Of a stretch of DNA of 64,000 nt, positions 8,201 to 15,387 are shown piece by piece. Within the stretch, counting starts at the first letter, position 1. The number at the start of each line of letters is the position of its first letter. The notes beneath the pieces are model-generated. The model was not told where the DNA came from and did not search any database. It saw only the letters and a list, made by a program, of their open reading frames with translations. The position numbers and the translations under genes are program-made. The DNA is from Ricordea florida. Taxonomy: Eukaryota; Cnidaria; Anthozoa; Corallimorpharia; Ricordeidae. The stretch lies in assembly GCA_949710005.1 (NCBI GenBank), contig OX453276.1, positions 33,431,947 through 33,495,946 on the forward strand. The letters run 5' to 3'.

Positions 8201-8373
8201 TAATCGGGTCCATAATAGGGATAACTGCTTATTCCTTATACACAGGATACAAAGACAGAATAGCCGACTTACGCGTACTTTCTATAACCTTCGGACCACC
8301 TCCTGTCAAGAACATGAATGAGGTCAGAAGCGCCCCAAACAGAGAAAATAGCTTAAATGATGAGTTGATGTAA
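8152..8373 (+). CDS. Small membrane protein overlapping the previous gene
   Basis: A 73-residue frame with one clear membrane segment at residues 13-31 (ENVLIIGSIIGITAYSLY) and a hydrophilic tail. It overlaps the preceding reading frame by 49 bases. It may be a separate small gene, or the displaced C-terminal part of the coiled-coil protein before it. No named family. Confidence 0.5.
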   Translation: MDVNAWIPSLSFENVLIIGSIIGITAYSLYTGYKDRIADLRVLSITFGPPPVKNMNEVRSAPNRENSLNDELM

Positions 8374-8381
8374 TACACAAA

Positions 8382-8606
8382 ATGTCAGAAAATAAGCTTG
8401 TAAAGACTGTTACAGATTCTGCAGTTCTCGTGGGGCTCGCTGCTGCTGTGGGTTATGTGGGTAAGAAGGCCTTGAAAGAATCGTTCATTGGCGATCCATC
8501 GTCCAATATCATGAATTATGGCAAATGGGTCGTTGTTTTGTCAGCGAGTATGTACCTCAAAACTTATTTAGAAGATCAAAAGATACTACCAAAAAGCTTT
8601 GAGTAA
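8382..8606 (+). CDS. Small membrane protein with two hydrophobic segments
   Basis: A 74-residue protein with two hydrophobic helices, at about 11-29 (VLVGLAAAVGYVG) and 46-60 (WVVVLSASMYL), joined by a short polar loop that contains a Gly-Asp-Pro-Ser turn. It starts 8 bases after the previous stop and its stop overlaps the next start in TAATG, so it belongs to a tight cluster. Probably a membrane component of the particle or of the infected cell; role unknown. Confidence 0.6.
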   Translation: MSENKLVKTVTDSAVLVGLAAAVGYVGKKALKESFIGDPSSNIMNYGKWVVVLSASMYLKTYLEDQKILPKSFE

Positions 8607-8803
8607 TGAGTACAGTGGAATTTGATCATACAAGATTCAAAGTGGCGTTGGATAGTCATATGGAGGACGAACCCATTTTGAGGGACTTCATAACTAAAGA
8701 TGATAATGGGTCCGTAATATCCTTAGACGAGAAAGGATTCGTTATGGCTGTACTCGATCATTTGAAGAACACTCCCAAGTTAGAACACTTCACGATTGAG
8801 TGA
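8606..8803 (+). CDS. Small acidic protein of the element
   Basis: A 65-residue acidic soluble protein with no membrane segment. Its start codon overlaps the stop of the preceding gene by one base (TAATG), a translational coupling pattern seen in compact genomes. Unrecognised. Its short length and intact frame between two well-supported genes are the main support. Confidence 0.5.
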   Translation: MSTVEFDHTRFKVALDSHMEDEPILRDFITKDDNGSVISLDEKGFVMAVLDHLKNTPKLEHFTIE

Positions 8804-8836
8804 AATGAATTAAGAAATCCTACAATAGATTGATAA

Positions 8837-9244
8837 ATGGCGACTATAGGGATTGTGTTTGTAGGTGCATTCGTCAATGCAGGTGCCCTCGGTCTTATGA
8901 GTTATATAACACATGTCCTCACTGGATCATCACCCGATGAACTCGAAAGGGAAAGGAAAAGGCATGATAAAGCAATGGAGAAGTACCAAAAAGATTACGC
9001 TGCGTTCGAAAAGAGGCGCTTGGCATATATTGACTTTATGAATAAGAGGAAGAGTGATGCTGACCAGGCATCTGAGAACATATCGAAGACGGATGAAGCG
9101 ATGAAATTGTACAATCAAATAGGCAATCCTCCTAAATTCTCTGACTATTACCGACCGAATGAAGACCAAAGAATGGCTCAGATGATCTATGTCGTAGTTG
9201 GGATGTTAATCCTGGTATATATATATAGCAAGTGGGTGCGATAA
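8837..9244 (+). CDS. Two-pass membrane protein with a central coiled coil
   Basis: A 135-residue protein: hydrophobic N-terminal segment (about 3-25), a long basic and acidic helix (35-85, ERERKRHDKAMEKYQKDY type), a conserved-looking FSDYYRPNEDQRMAQ motif near 103-117, and a second hydrophobic segment at 117-133. I recognise the overall type as one repeatedly found next to the other proteins of this block in cnidarian elements of this kind (from memory, not searched). It could span the membrane twice with the helix on one side, as expected for a virion membrane or spike-base protein. Intact frame. Confidence 0.62.
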   Translation: MATIGIVFVGAFVNAGALGLMSYITHVLTGSSPDELERERKRHDKAMEKYQKDYAAFEKRRLAYIDFMNKRKSDADQASENISKTDEAMKLYNQIGNPPKFSDYYRPNEDQRMAQMIYVVVGMLILVYIYSKWVR

Positions 9245-9260
9245 ATTAACTTAGAAGTTC

Positions 9261-9282
9261 CCATATTCGACATCAAATATGG
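9261..9282 (+). promoter_or_regulatory. Hairpin spanning the start codon of the next gene
   Basis: CCATATT (9261-9267) pairs exactly with AATATGG (9276-9282) across an 8-base loop. The 3' arm includes the ATG at 9279, so the structure could mark the 3' end of the previous gene or limit initiation at this start. Confidence 0.4.
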
Positions 9283-10247
9283 CAACTGCTTATCCTGAAG
9301 AAGAAGAAGAAGAAAATGATCCTTTCGGGTTGGGGGAAGAAAACAAACAAGAAGATCCTGATGATTTTGAAAATACCCCACTACTTGGTAGGCAGACCAC
9401 ACCAGACAAAGTCCTAGAAACATCCACGACTAAGGGTTCTAGACGTAAATCAGGGTATATTCAATTACCACGTGAAGATATAGAGATGGAGGTTATGGAA
9501 GGAAACAAAGATGAAGTCTGGACTAAGATTGTAGATAAATTCCCAAATGCCAAACCTAAGTTTCTTTTCAAATACGATGAATGGGGTAAAATCGTTGTTA
9601 AAATCACTGGCAGAGATCCAGACAGAAATGTATGGCATCAATTATTCGATGCGTATGGTGATGTGAACAAAGGATTACCCAAAACAATTACAAAAGAGCT
9701 AGGTCAAAGCGCGGAAGAAATTGTGGAAGCCAGTGATGGTGAGATAACTAAGAAAAAAGGGTTCGTTAGTAAATTGAAAGAGACGGTAAGATTCCATCGA
9801 GAAAAGGCATTGAAAACCCCGGAAGAAGTAAGTCAAATAGAGACTATCGAGGAACAAATTGTTGAACAAGAGCAAGAGATAGCTAACTTGGAGGGGGAGA
9901 ATGAGCAAATCCAGGAGCGAATGTCATTGCGAGATAGGGTGAAAGCGATCTTCAAGAAATATGGGTTCACGGTATTTGCCGTTGTGAGCGCCGTTGGTGT
10001 GGTAATTGGCGTTATCGTGTCTAATCTTTCCAAAGGCCTATCCAAATTGGGCAAAGGTGTGGGGGACGGGCTGAAGACCATCGGTAAGAAACTTGGTGAG
10101 ATATTGCCCGGTATGGTGGGGGCGATCGTGAGTTTCCTGTTCAAGACCGCTGGGGAGGTCATTTCATTCCTAGGGAAGAACGCTTGGCTATTGATCCTCG
10201 CTGTTGTAGTGTACTTTGTAGAGGAATTAAAGAAGAGGCGTCGTTGA
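9279..10247 (+). CDS. Membrane-anchored element protein with glycine-rich amphipathic C-terminal half
   Basis: A 322-residue protein in three parts. Residues 1-75 are a very acidic, probably disordered tail with a Glu run. Residues 75-215 are a soluble mixed region ending in a coiled coil rich in Gln and Glu (about 190-215). Residues 225-317 are hydrophobic and glycine-rich: a first segment FAVVSAVGVVIGVIV, repeated short GLxKLGKGVG motifs, then two more hydrophobic segments before a basic KKRRR end. The glycine and alanine pattern resembles membrane-active or membrane-fusion segments. I recognise this C-terminal type as common in cnidarian Polinton-like elements but know of no assigned function. 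Tightly followed by the penton candidate (6 bases). Confidence 0.62.
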   Translation: MATAYPEEEEEENDPFGLGEENKQEDPDDFENTPLLGRQTTPDKVLETSTTKGSRRKSGYIQLPREDIEMEVMEGNKDEVWTKIVDKFPNAKPKFLFKYDEWGKIVVKITGRDPDRNVWHQLFDAYGDVNKGLPKTITKELGQSAEEIVEASDGEITKKKGFVSKLKETVRFHREKALKTPEEVSQIETIEEQIVEQEQEIANLEGENEQIQERMSLRDRVKAIFKKYGFTVFAVVSAVGVVIGVIVSNLSKGLSKLGKGVGDGLKTIGKKLGEILPGMVGAIVSFLFKTAGEVISFLGKNAWLLILAVVVYFVEELKKRRR

Positions 10248-10253
10248 ATGTAA

Positions 10254-10886
10254 ATGTTGAGCGTTACCATGTACGAGTCTGAAACCAGGGTGTACTTGGA
10301 TCCTCCCCTGGACAAAGTTCGAGAGATACAACTCCTGGGTTGTAATATACCCAAACGATTGGTGAATTTCAAGGATCGCCAGGGCATACTCAATGAGGAA
10401 AATCGACCCCTCATAATAATCCAACCCGGTACATACTCTCTGCGTGGTATACACGCGATATTTCTCAATGATACGGATAAGGCTAAGCTATCGATCATTG
10501 AGACTGATACTGTTGACTATCTATACTCCAATAAGAACTCCAACATCAAACTTACGAGAGGACTGCAAGTTGCTCTAGGTTTACCTGAAGTCATAACTCC
10601 TGGTAAGATATACCCAGTAAATCTCCAAATCAAGGAGCCCCTGAAACTTATGTGCAGTCTAGTGAATAACCAGTCATCCTATATGAATAATGCTCGATAT
10701 ACAGGCCCTGTGAAGATCTCACCCTCACAACTCCTTGCCAACATACCATCACAGGATTATCCAGTCATTCCCGTTCATAAATCTAAAACACCCATAAATC
10801 ACTTCGATCTGAGCATCCTCGACAGTGAATGGAACAAATTGAATCTGAATGGGTCTCCAATCACCTTCAGTTTGAGATTCAGATAA
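10254..10886 (+). CDS. Putative penton-like minor capsid protein
   Basis: A 210-residue beta-rich protein without membrane segments. The C-terminal pattern (about 180-210), NHFDLSILDSEWNKLNLNG followed by a strand, resembles the end of the single jelly-roll penton or minor capsid proteins of Polintons, virophages and adintoviruses, where an Asn/Asp-rich turn precedes the last strand. Pentons occupy the capsid five-fold vertices. Position just after the membrane proteins and size both fit. No motif is diagnostic, so a fold prediction is the deciding check. The ATG at 10254 follows an upstream ATG-TAA minicistron at 10248-10253. Confidence 0.5.
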   Translation: MLSVTMYESETRVYLDPPLDKVREIQLLGCNIPKRLVNFKDRQGILNEENRPLIIIQPGTYSLRGIHAIFLNDTDKAKLSIIETDTVDYLYSNKNSNIKLTRGLQVALGLPEVITPGKIYPVNLQIKEPLKLMCSLVNNQSSYMNNARYTGPVKISPSQLLANIPSQDYPVIPVHKSKTPINHFDLSILDSEWNKLNLNGSPITFSLRFR

Positions 10887-10918
10887 CATTTAAAAGTACG
10901 TGAGATCCGTAACTAAAC

Positions 10919-11551
10919 ATGGGTGAGTACAAAGGAATCTATCCCAACTTGCCTGCGACGGCGCCTCCCCCTGATGGCGCTACTTTCAGATTACAACAAT
11001 GTTGTGACATTTTGAATAAGCTGAAGGCTGAATTGAATCACTACGAGATGGTACTCAAAAAGTACAATCGGTCCAAAGGCACGCTCATAAACGCAAGCTC
11101 GACCTGTGGTATCCTATCTTGTATTTTGGCGGCTGGTGGATTGGGTACATCTCTGAGTGGTGTGGGAATTGTGGTAGCTATACCCTTGGGAGTTACGAGT
11201 GGAATACTTGTTGGCGCATCCATAGCGTGTGAACAAATCTCCAAGAGCCTGGCAAAGAAAGCAGTCAAGCACCAAAGTACAGTTACGCTGGCCAAGGCCA
11301 AAATAAACACAATCGAGGACTTGGTGTCCAAGGCACTTCGCGATAATAAGATCTCTGACGAGGAGTTCTCCATGATAATCGAGGAGCTCAAGAAGTTTGA
11401 AAAGCTCAAGGCTGATATCCGACTCAAGGCTCAAAAAAATTCAGTGAAGGAGAGCGATCCTGTGGCACTGAGACAGAGTGTACGAGAAGAAATTCTCAAA
11501 GAACTCAAAAGAAGGGTCATAAACATAACTTATGAAAAGGTATCTTATTGA
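10919..11551 (+). CDS. Helical element protein with a hydrophobic glycine-rich core
   Basis: A 210-residue, almost wholly helical protein. The N-terminus is proline-rich, then a helix to about 55, then a glycine- and alanine-rich hydrophobic stretch (about 58-100, ILAAGGLGTSLSGVGIVVAIPLG), then charged helices with the sequence NKISDEEFSMIIEELKKFE. This layout recurs in cnidarian elements alongside the two neighbours on each side (recalled, not searched). The hydrophobic core could insert into a membrane. Function unknown. A TTTAAAAG sequence lies about 25 bases upstream of the ATG. Confidence 0.6.
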   Translation: MGEYKGIYPNLPATAPPPDGATFRLQQCCDILNKLKAELNHYEMVLKKYNRSKGTLINASSTCGILSCILAAGGLGTSLSGVGIVVAIPLGVTSGILVGASIACEQISKSLAKKAVKHQSTVTLAKAKINTIEDLVSKALRDNKISDEEFSMIIEELKKFEKLKADIRLKAQKNSVKESDPVALRQSVREEILKELKRRVINITYEKVSY

Positions 11552-11592
11552 GTTAAACACTAGAACCCTTCTACCCAAACACTGGATAGAAG

Positions 11593-13137
11593 ATGGGCTT
11601 ACTCAATGACTTTAGGAATAGGTATCCAAAGGCTGACCGTGACCAATTCGTATTTGTGACTGATCAATATGGAGGATACATTAGGTGGAAAGTTAATGGG
11701 ACAACAATTATGTCTTATGACGACCCCACTGGTAAGACATGGACTGAAGACCTATCACCCCGTTTGAAAAGACTACTCTGGTTAGATTTAGGATTGAATG
11801 ATAATGAATTGAGTTCATTCCCAAAGAGTTTGACCATGACCAATCGCTCGTACCCAATACCAGCCATTGACTTTGATGACTTCACAAGTGATACCACAAC
11901 CATGCTGACATCATTGGATATATACGTGTCCAATACGAAAAAGTTCACCGCTAAGATGCGTAACGTGTTCACATCACAAGTTGTCACGTTCAAATCTGGG
12001 AAGCAAGGCCGAAAGTGGTTGAACGCACCTGATATGAATTATTGGCCTCAACAGCTTAATTTTGCAGTATGGTGTGCAACCTCTGGATGTGGTATCAGCC
12101 CCTTTGAAAGTTTGAACTACCCCAAAGTGGTGGCTGGTTTCATAAAGTTTCATACATACTTCACCATAAGGCGAATACTGTATGAATTGAGTGTGCCTTT
12201 GCCTGATGAACAACCATTTTCCATAGCTAACAACCCTTACAGTAAGGTTGCTTACCAAAGATTATGCGCTGAATTCGGGATCGCCAATGATTCTGATTTC
12301 AGATGGAAAGGCGGGCGAAACCATGGTCTTGGTGATATATTCCTTGATTATGGAGCTGGTTACCATGGACGAGGTGGTGGATTTCAAAATGTTCATGTGA
12401 TTCGAAACTATGATGAAGATGCAAACCAATGGCCTGGTGATGGTGGTAAATTCTCAGATGATGGTGGTAAGAAGGAAAAAGGTAACTTCATCTCATTCAT
12501 TCGCAATGATGACTTTGCTGGGTACAAGTATGCTTGGTTCATTCCAACGAGTGGTTATGGGCTCACCAAGGCTGGGCTGGGTAGACTGAATCGATCTGCT
12601 GAGGCCTTCGTTTACTGTGTGTTGGGATCGCAAGTTAATACACGAAACTCGATTGTGGGCACGGGTGGCGGGGCAATTGAGACCCAACAAGAGTTCTTGG
12701 CTCTATTTGAAAGTAGTGTGATTGAGAACGATATATCAAGTTCAGTACAAAGGTACCAACTCGCAACTCAGGAAGCGAAGTTAAGATTGGATCTGGCAAT
12801 TGCACCTGGAGTTTGGCTAATGCCCAGTAATATGATCATAAATACGGAGAGTGTGGTTGGGTACAACAACAACCTAATGAAGGCTACAGGTGACATGAAG
12901 TTTGGAATCAACTCAAATGTAAACCTGGAGACCAAGACTGTAGGGATAAGCCATAACTTGGGCTCTTCGAAAGTTAAGCTACCACATGCAGCTGCTAGAA
13001 CTGAAGCTGTACAGGTGAAAACACCAATGATGGATGTTAAACCTGAAATCAAAGAGCCTGAAACCACACAACATGAAAATAATATGATTGCATTGATAAT
13101 CGTAGCTGGTGGACTGGCTTGGGCTTTGTTCCGTTGA
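11593..13137 (+). CDS. Large conserved element protein with C-terminal membrane anchor
   Basis: A 514-residue protein, the largest intact gene of the element. It is soluble for most of its length and ends in one hydrophobic segment (about 496-513, MIALIIVAGGLAWALF), so it is probably a type II or tail-anchored protein. Notable motifs: AVWCATSGCGIS near 158-169, a FHTYFTIRRILYEL helix, a Gly/His/Arg-rich loop near 252-275, and a YNNNLMKATGD segment. I recognise the family as one that recurs in cnidarian Polinton-like elements, with no function known to me. Size, single membrane anchor and virion-gene context suggest a surface or structural protein. Intact frame. Confidence 0.65.
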   Translation: MGLLNDFRNRYPKADRDQFVFVTDQYGGYIRWKVNGTTIMSYDDPTGKTWTEDLSPRLKRLLWLDLGLNDNELSSFPKSLTMTNRSYPIPAIDFDDFTSDTTTMLTSLDIYVSNTKKFTAKMRNVFTSQVVTFKSGKQGRKWLNAPDMNYWPQQLNFAVWCATSGCGISPFESLNYPKVVAGFIKFHTYFTIRRILYELSVPLPDEQPFSIANNPYSKVAYQRLCAEFGIANDSDFRWKGGRNHGLGDIFLDYGAGYHGRGGGFQNVHVIRNYDEDANQWPGDGGKFSDDGGKKEKGNFISFIRNDDFAGYKYAWFIPTSGYGLTKAGLGRLNRSAEAFVYCVLGSQVNTRNSIVGTGGGAIETQQEFLALFESSVIENDISSSVQRYQLATQEAKLRLDLAIAPGVWLMPSNMIINTESVVGYNNNLMKATGDMKFGINSNVNLETKTVGISHNLGSSKVKLPHAAARTEAVQVKTPMMDVKPEIKEPETTQHENNMIALIIVAGGLAWALFR

Positions 13138-13153
13138 TGGACTCGATATAATT

Positions 13154-13178
13154 TTTGTAACGTGGTTCGCGTTACAAA
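13154..13178. terminator. Hairpin between two convergent genes
   Basis: TTTGTAACG (13154-13162) and CGTTACAAA (13170-13178) pair perfectly over 9 bp around the loop TGGTTCG. It lies between the 3' ends of the 11593-13137 gene and the leftward zinc-knuckle gene, where a bidirectional 3'-end signal is expected. Confidence 0.7.
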
Positions 13179-13194
13179 GATGCACACTATATTA

Positions 13195-13617
13195 CTACAA
13201 CTTACTAAGATCGCGGCAATCTATACAACGATCTTTACGTTTGTAATGAACGCATATGCCCTTTCCCCCACACTCTTTACATCTGTACCTAGTTCTACCA
13301 TGAGAACATACTTGGGAACCCTTACAATCTTTGCAAGAGTACTTTACTCTACCATGAGTACATATACCCTTACCACCACACTCTTTGCAATATGCTTTCT
13401 GTCTTAGATGAGGGCATATTTGTGATCCCATACAATCCTTACACTGAACCTTACGCCTGCCATGGTTACATTTTCCTCCACCACTAACACTAGGTACCTC
13501 TTCAGGCATCCCCAGCGCCTCTAGTAACTCGTCTCGACGCATCTTGTAATATTTGACTATCTTACGCTCCTTGGCAATGGCGCGGAGCTCTTTGACAGTT
13601 TGATTTTGATTTGGCAT
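13195..13617 (-). CDS. SAP/Rho-N-like domain plus five zinc-knuckle repeats
   Basis: A 140-residue basic protein. Residues 7-36 form a helix-turn-helix of SAP or Rho-N type (TVKELRAIAKER ... RRDELLEAL), which commonly binds nucleic acid. From C50 on, five consecutive units with the pattern CxH, six residues, CxxC start at C50, C68, C86, C104 and C122, an exact period of 18 residues. Each unit can hold one zinc ion. Such repeats occur in proteins of large DNA viruses. A DNA- or RNA-binding role is likely. It is the last gene at the right end and is transcribed towards the element's interior, convergent with the preceding gene. ATG at 13617. Confidence 0.72.
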   Translation of the reverse strand: MPNQNQTVKELRAIAKERKIVKYYKMRRDELLEALGMPEEVPSVSGGGKCNHGRRKVQCKDCMGSQICPHLRQKAYCKECGGKGICTHGRVKYSCKDCKGSQVCSHGRTRYRCKECGGKGICVHYKRKDRCIDCRDLSKL

Positions 13618-13650
13618 GATGAGTGTTTAAATGTACAGTAACATTCCTTT

Positions 13651-13710
13651 AAGACGATAGGATCGATTTGGGATCCTGCACGAGTGCAGGATTTTCGTGT
13701 GTTTCGTCTT
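13651..13710. repeat. Nested palindrome near the right end of the element
   Basis: An outer pair AAGACGA (13651-13657) and TCGTCTT (13704-13710) encloses a perfect 9-bp hairpin ATCCTGCAC / GTGCAGGAT (13673-13681 and 13684-13692) with the two-base loop GA. It lies upstream of the zinc-knuckle gene start and just outside the last gene, where the terminal inverted repeat should begin. It may be part of that terminus or a promoter structure. Confidence 0.6.
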
Positions 13711-15218
13711 GAAGTGCTGTCCCAGAACTGTCACTTTGCTACTACTTTCTTGCATTTTTAGGATACATTTGCATATCGCAATCGATAACACAATACGGTA
13801 GAATGTGATTGTGAAAAGTTCTGATAAACATATCCAAAATAAGACGATTAATTATACTACCAACAACAAACGGAATAAGAATGACGTATCTATGGACAGA
13901 GTTTGTTTGCAAGAAACGCGTGATAAGTCGAAGTGTCTGGCGTGAAAAATAGATGTATCCATGGGCAGCGTTTGTTTACAATAAACGCTAAATTGAACTT
14001 AACAATTTACTGGCATCGCCAAAGATTAGGAAACGTTAAATGCCATATGTTTGATTAAGTCAAGCCAACAAAACATACTTGATTAACCTGGATTTTATTA
14101 GTCCGGGCGAATCGACTCTTGGTCCGGGCGAATCGACTCTTGGTCCGGGCGAATCGACTTTTTCTTCGGGCGAATCGACTCGGAAATCGGGCGAAACGTC
14201 TTCGGGCGAAAGGGTCATCGGGCGAAACGACCTGATACCGGACAAGACTACCTTTTGTTACACAACACCACCCAGCACTTCCAAATTTGAAGAATGTACT
14301 CATGGGGAAATTGCATTTAATTCAAAGCCAACCAATTCTTAGAGAAATATTTGAGGAACCTCTCCTATTATCATGTCGCAAAGGAAAATCTCTAAAACAT
14401 ATCCTGGTCAGAGCTTAACTCTGAAGACACACGATCATTTGGGAACAGCAGGAGTCGCGCAGGCCCGTCAACACGTTTTTACTTTCTGTGACAAAACCTC
14501 GCCTGACCCCATACCCACTGTTGTCCCAAACCTCGTATTTATACTTATTTCGTTATTTATAGTTCTGTGTTTAAGGATTTGGGGCGATTTTCTGTTGCAA
14601 ATTTCATCTGCATGTGGCTGCGCAAGCTCTCTTCATAACATGTTTTTGTGGCTTTATCTTCGTCACGATAGTTTCTTGACTTGTACACCGATTAGAACTC
14701 ACGTATCTCATTACTTATTGTATTTATATTTCATTTATTGACTTGTATTTGTAGTTCTGTCTTTTAGGATTTGGGCTCATTTTCCGCGGTTCCATCTTTT
14801 AGGACATGGGGTCATTTTCCGCGGTTCCGTCTTTAGGATTTGGGGTTATTTTCCGTGGCTCCGACATTTCGCCGTTCCGGCTTTTAGGATCTTCCCCTTC
14901 CGCGTTAGGTTTCCGATTTCAGCTTGTGGTTAGTGTGCATAGTATTTGCGATCACCTACGAGCTACAAATTTCTACAGCAAGTTTTATTGCTACGGTGCA
15001 TGCAGACCAAAGTAAGTTCCTATTTGTTTAATTTATCTTACTGTTTCTTCGCATTAAGCATTTATTTTACGCTTTAAGCTATTTACATAGTCGTTTCTTT
15101 AGTTTGTTTCTAGCTAGTGTTAAGTTCTTGTAGCAATGCATTATGCTTAGGTTAGTTCTCGTCCTATTTCGTTTTTAGTTCGAACCACTAAGTCACAATG
15201 TTACATCGCAAAGTAAAA
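13711..15218. other. Gene-free region right of the element, with minisatellites
   Basis: No convincing gene. It should contain the right terminal repeat of the Polinton-like element, but that cannot be delimited without the left end. At about 14101-14230 there is a short minisatellite, and from about 14567 to 14900 a decayed tandem repeat of about 40 bp (GGTTCCGTCTTTAGGATTTG type). The frame at 14373-14741 has no coding character. Confidence 0.5.
14101..14230. repeat. Minisatellite with GTCCGGGCGAATCGACT core
   Basis: Three nearly perfect 20-21-bp units (14101-14161) are followed by increasingly diverged units that keep the TCGGGCGAAWCG core up to about 14230. The gradient from perfect to degenerate copies suggests expansion from one side. 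Confidence 0.8.
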
Positions 15219-15387
15219 AAGTTCCAGGAATGATTTCTGCACAGGTCCCTACTTCATTATGCATGCTGTAGCCGTCGGTTTCGTTCTCAGAAAACAAGAA
15301 ATGTTTGCACGTGCACTTACCCAAGACAATTCAACTACAGCATGCATAATGAAGTAGGGACCTGTGCGGAAATCATTCCAAGTTCCA
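15219..15387. mobile_element. 153-bp MITE with 45-bp inverted repeats and 8-bp target duplication
   Basis: Arms 15227-15271 and 15335-15379 are near-perfect inverted repeats of 45 bp beginning GGAATGATTTC. The element (15227-15379) is flanked by identical 8-bp direct repeats AAGTTCCA at 15219-15226 and 15380-15387. An 8-bp target duplication suits hAT-, Merlin- or P-type transposases. The terminal bases are not the usual hAT CAG, so the superfamily stays open. The intact duplication implies a recent insertion. Confidence 0.88.

Noticed and set aside
13162-13407. Plus-strand frame opposite the zinc-knuckle gene
   Set aside because: Shadow of the 54-bp repeat of the real gene on the other strand.
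13711-14100. Right terminal inverted repeat of the Polinton-like element
   Set aside because: Likely present, but cannot be delimited because the left terminus lies outside the window.
14373-14741. 122-codon frame right of the element
   Set aside because: Low-complexity hydrophobic composition, no start context, no domain; inside repeat-rich DNA.
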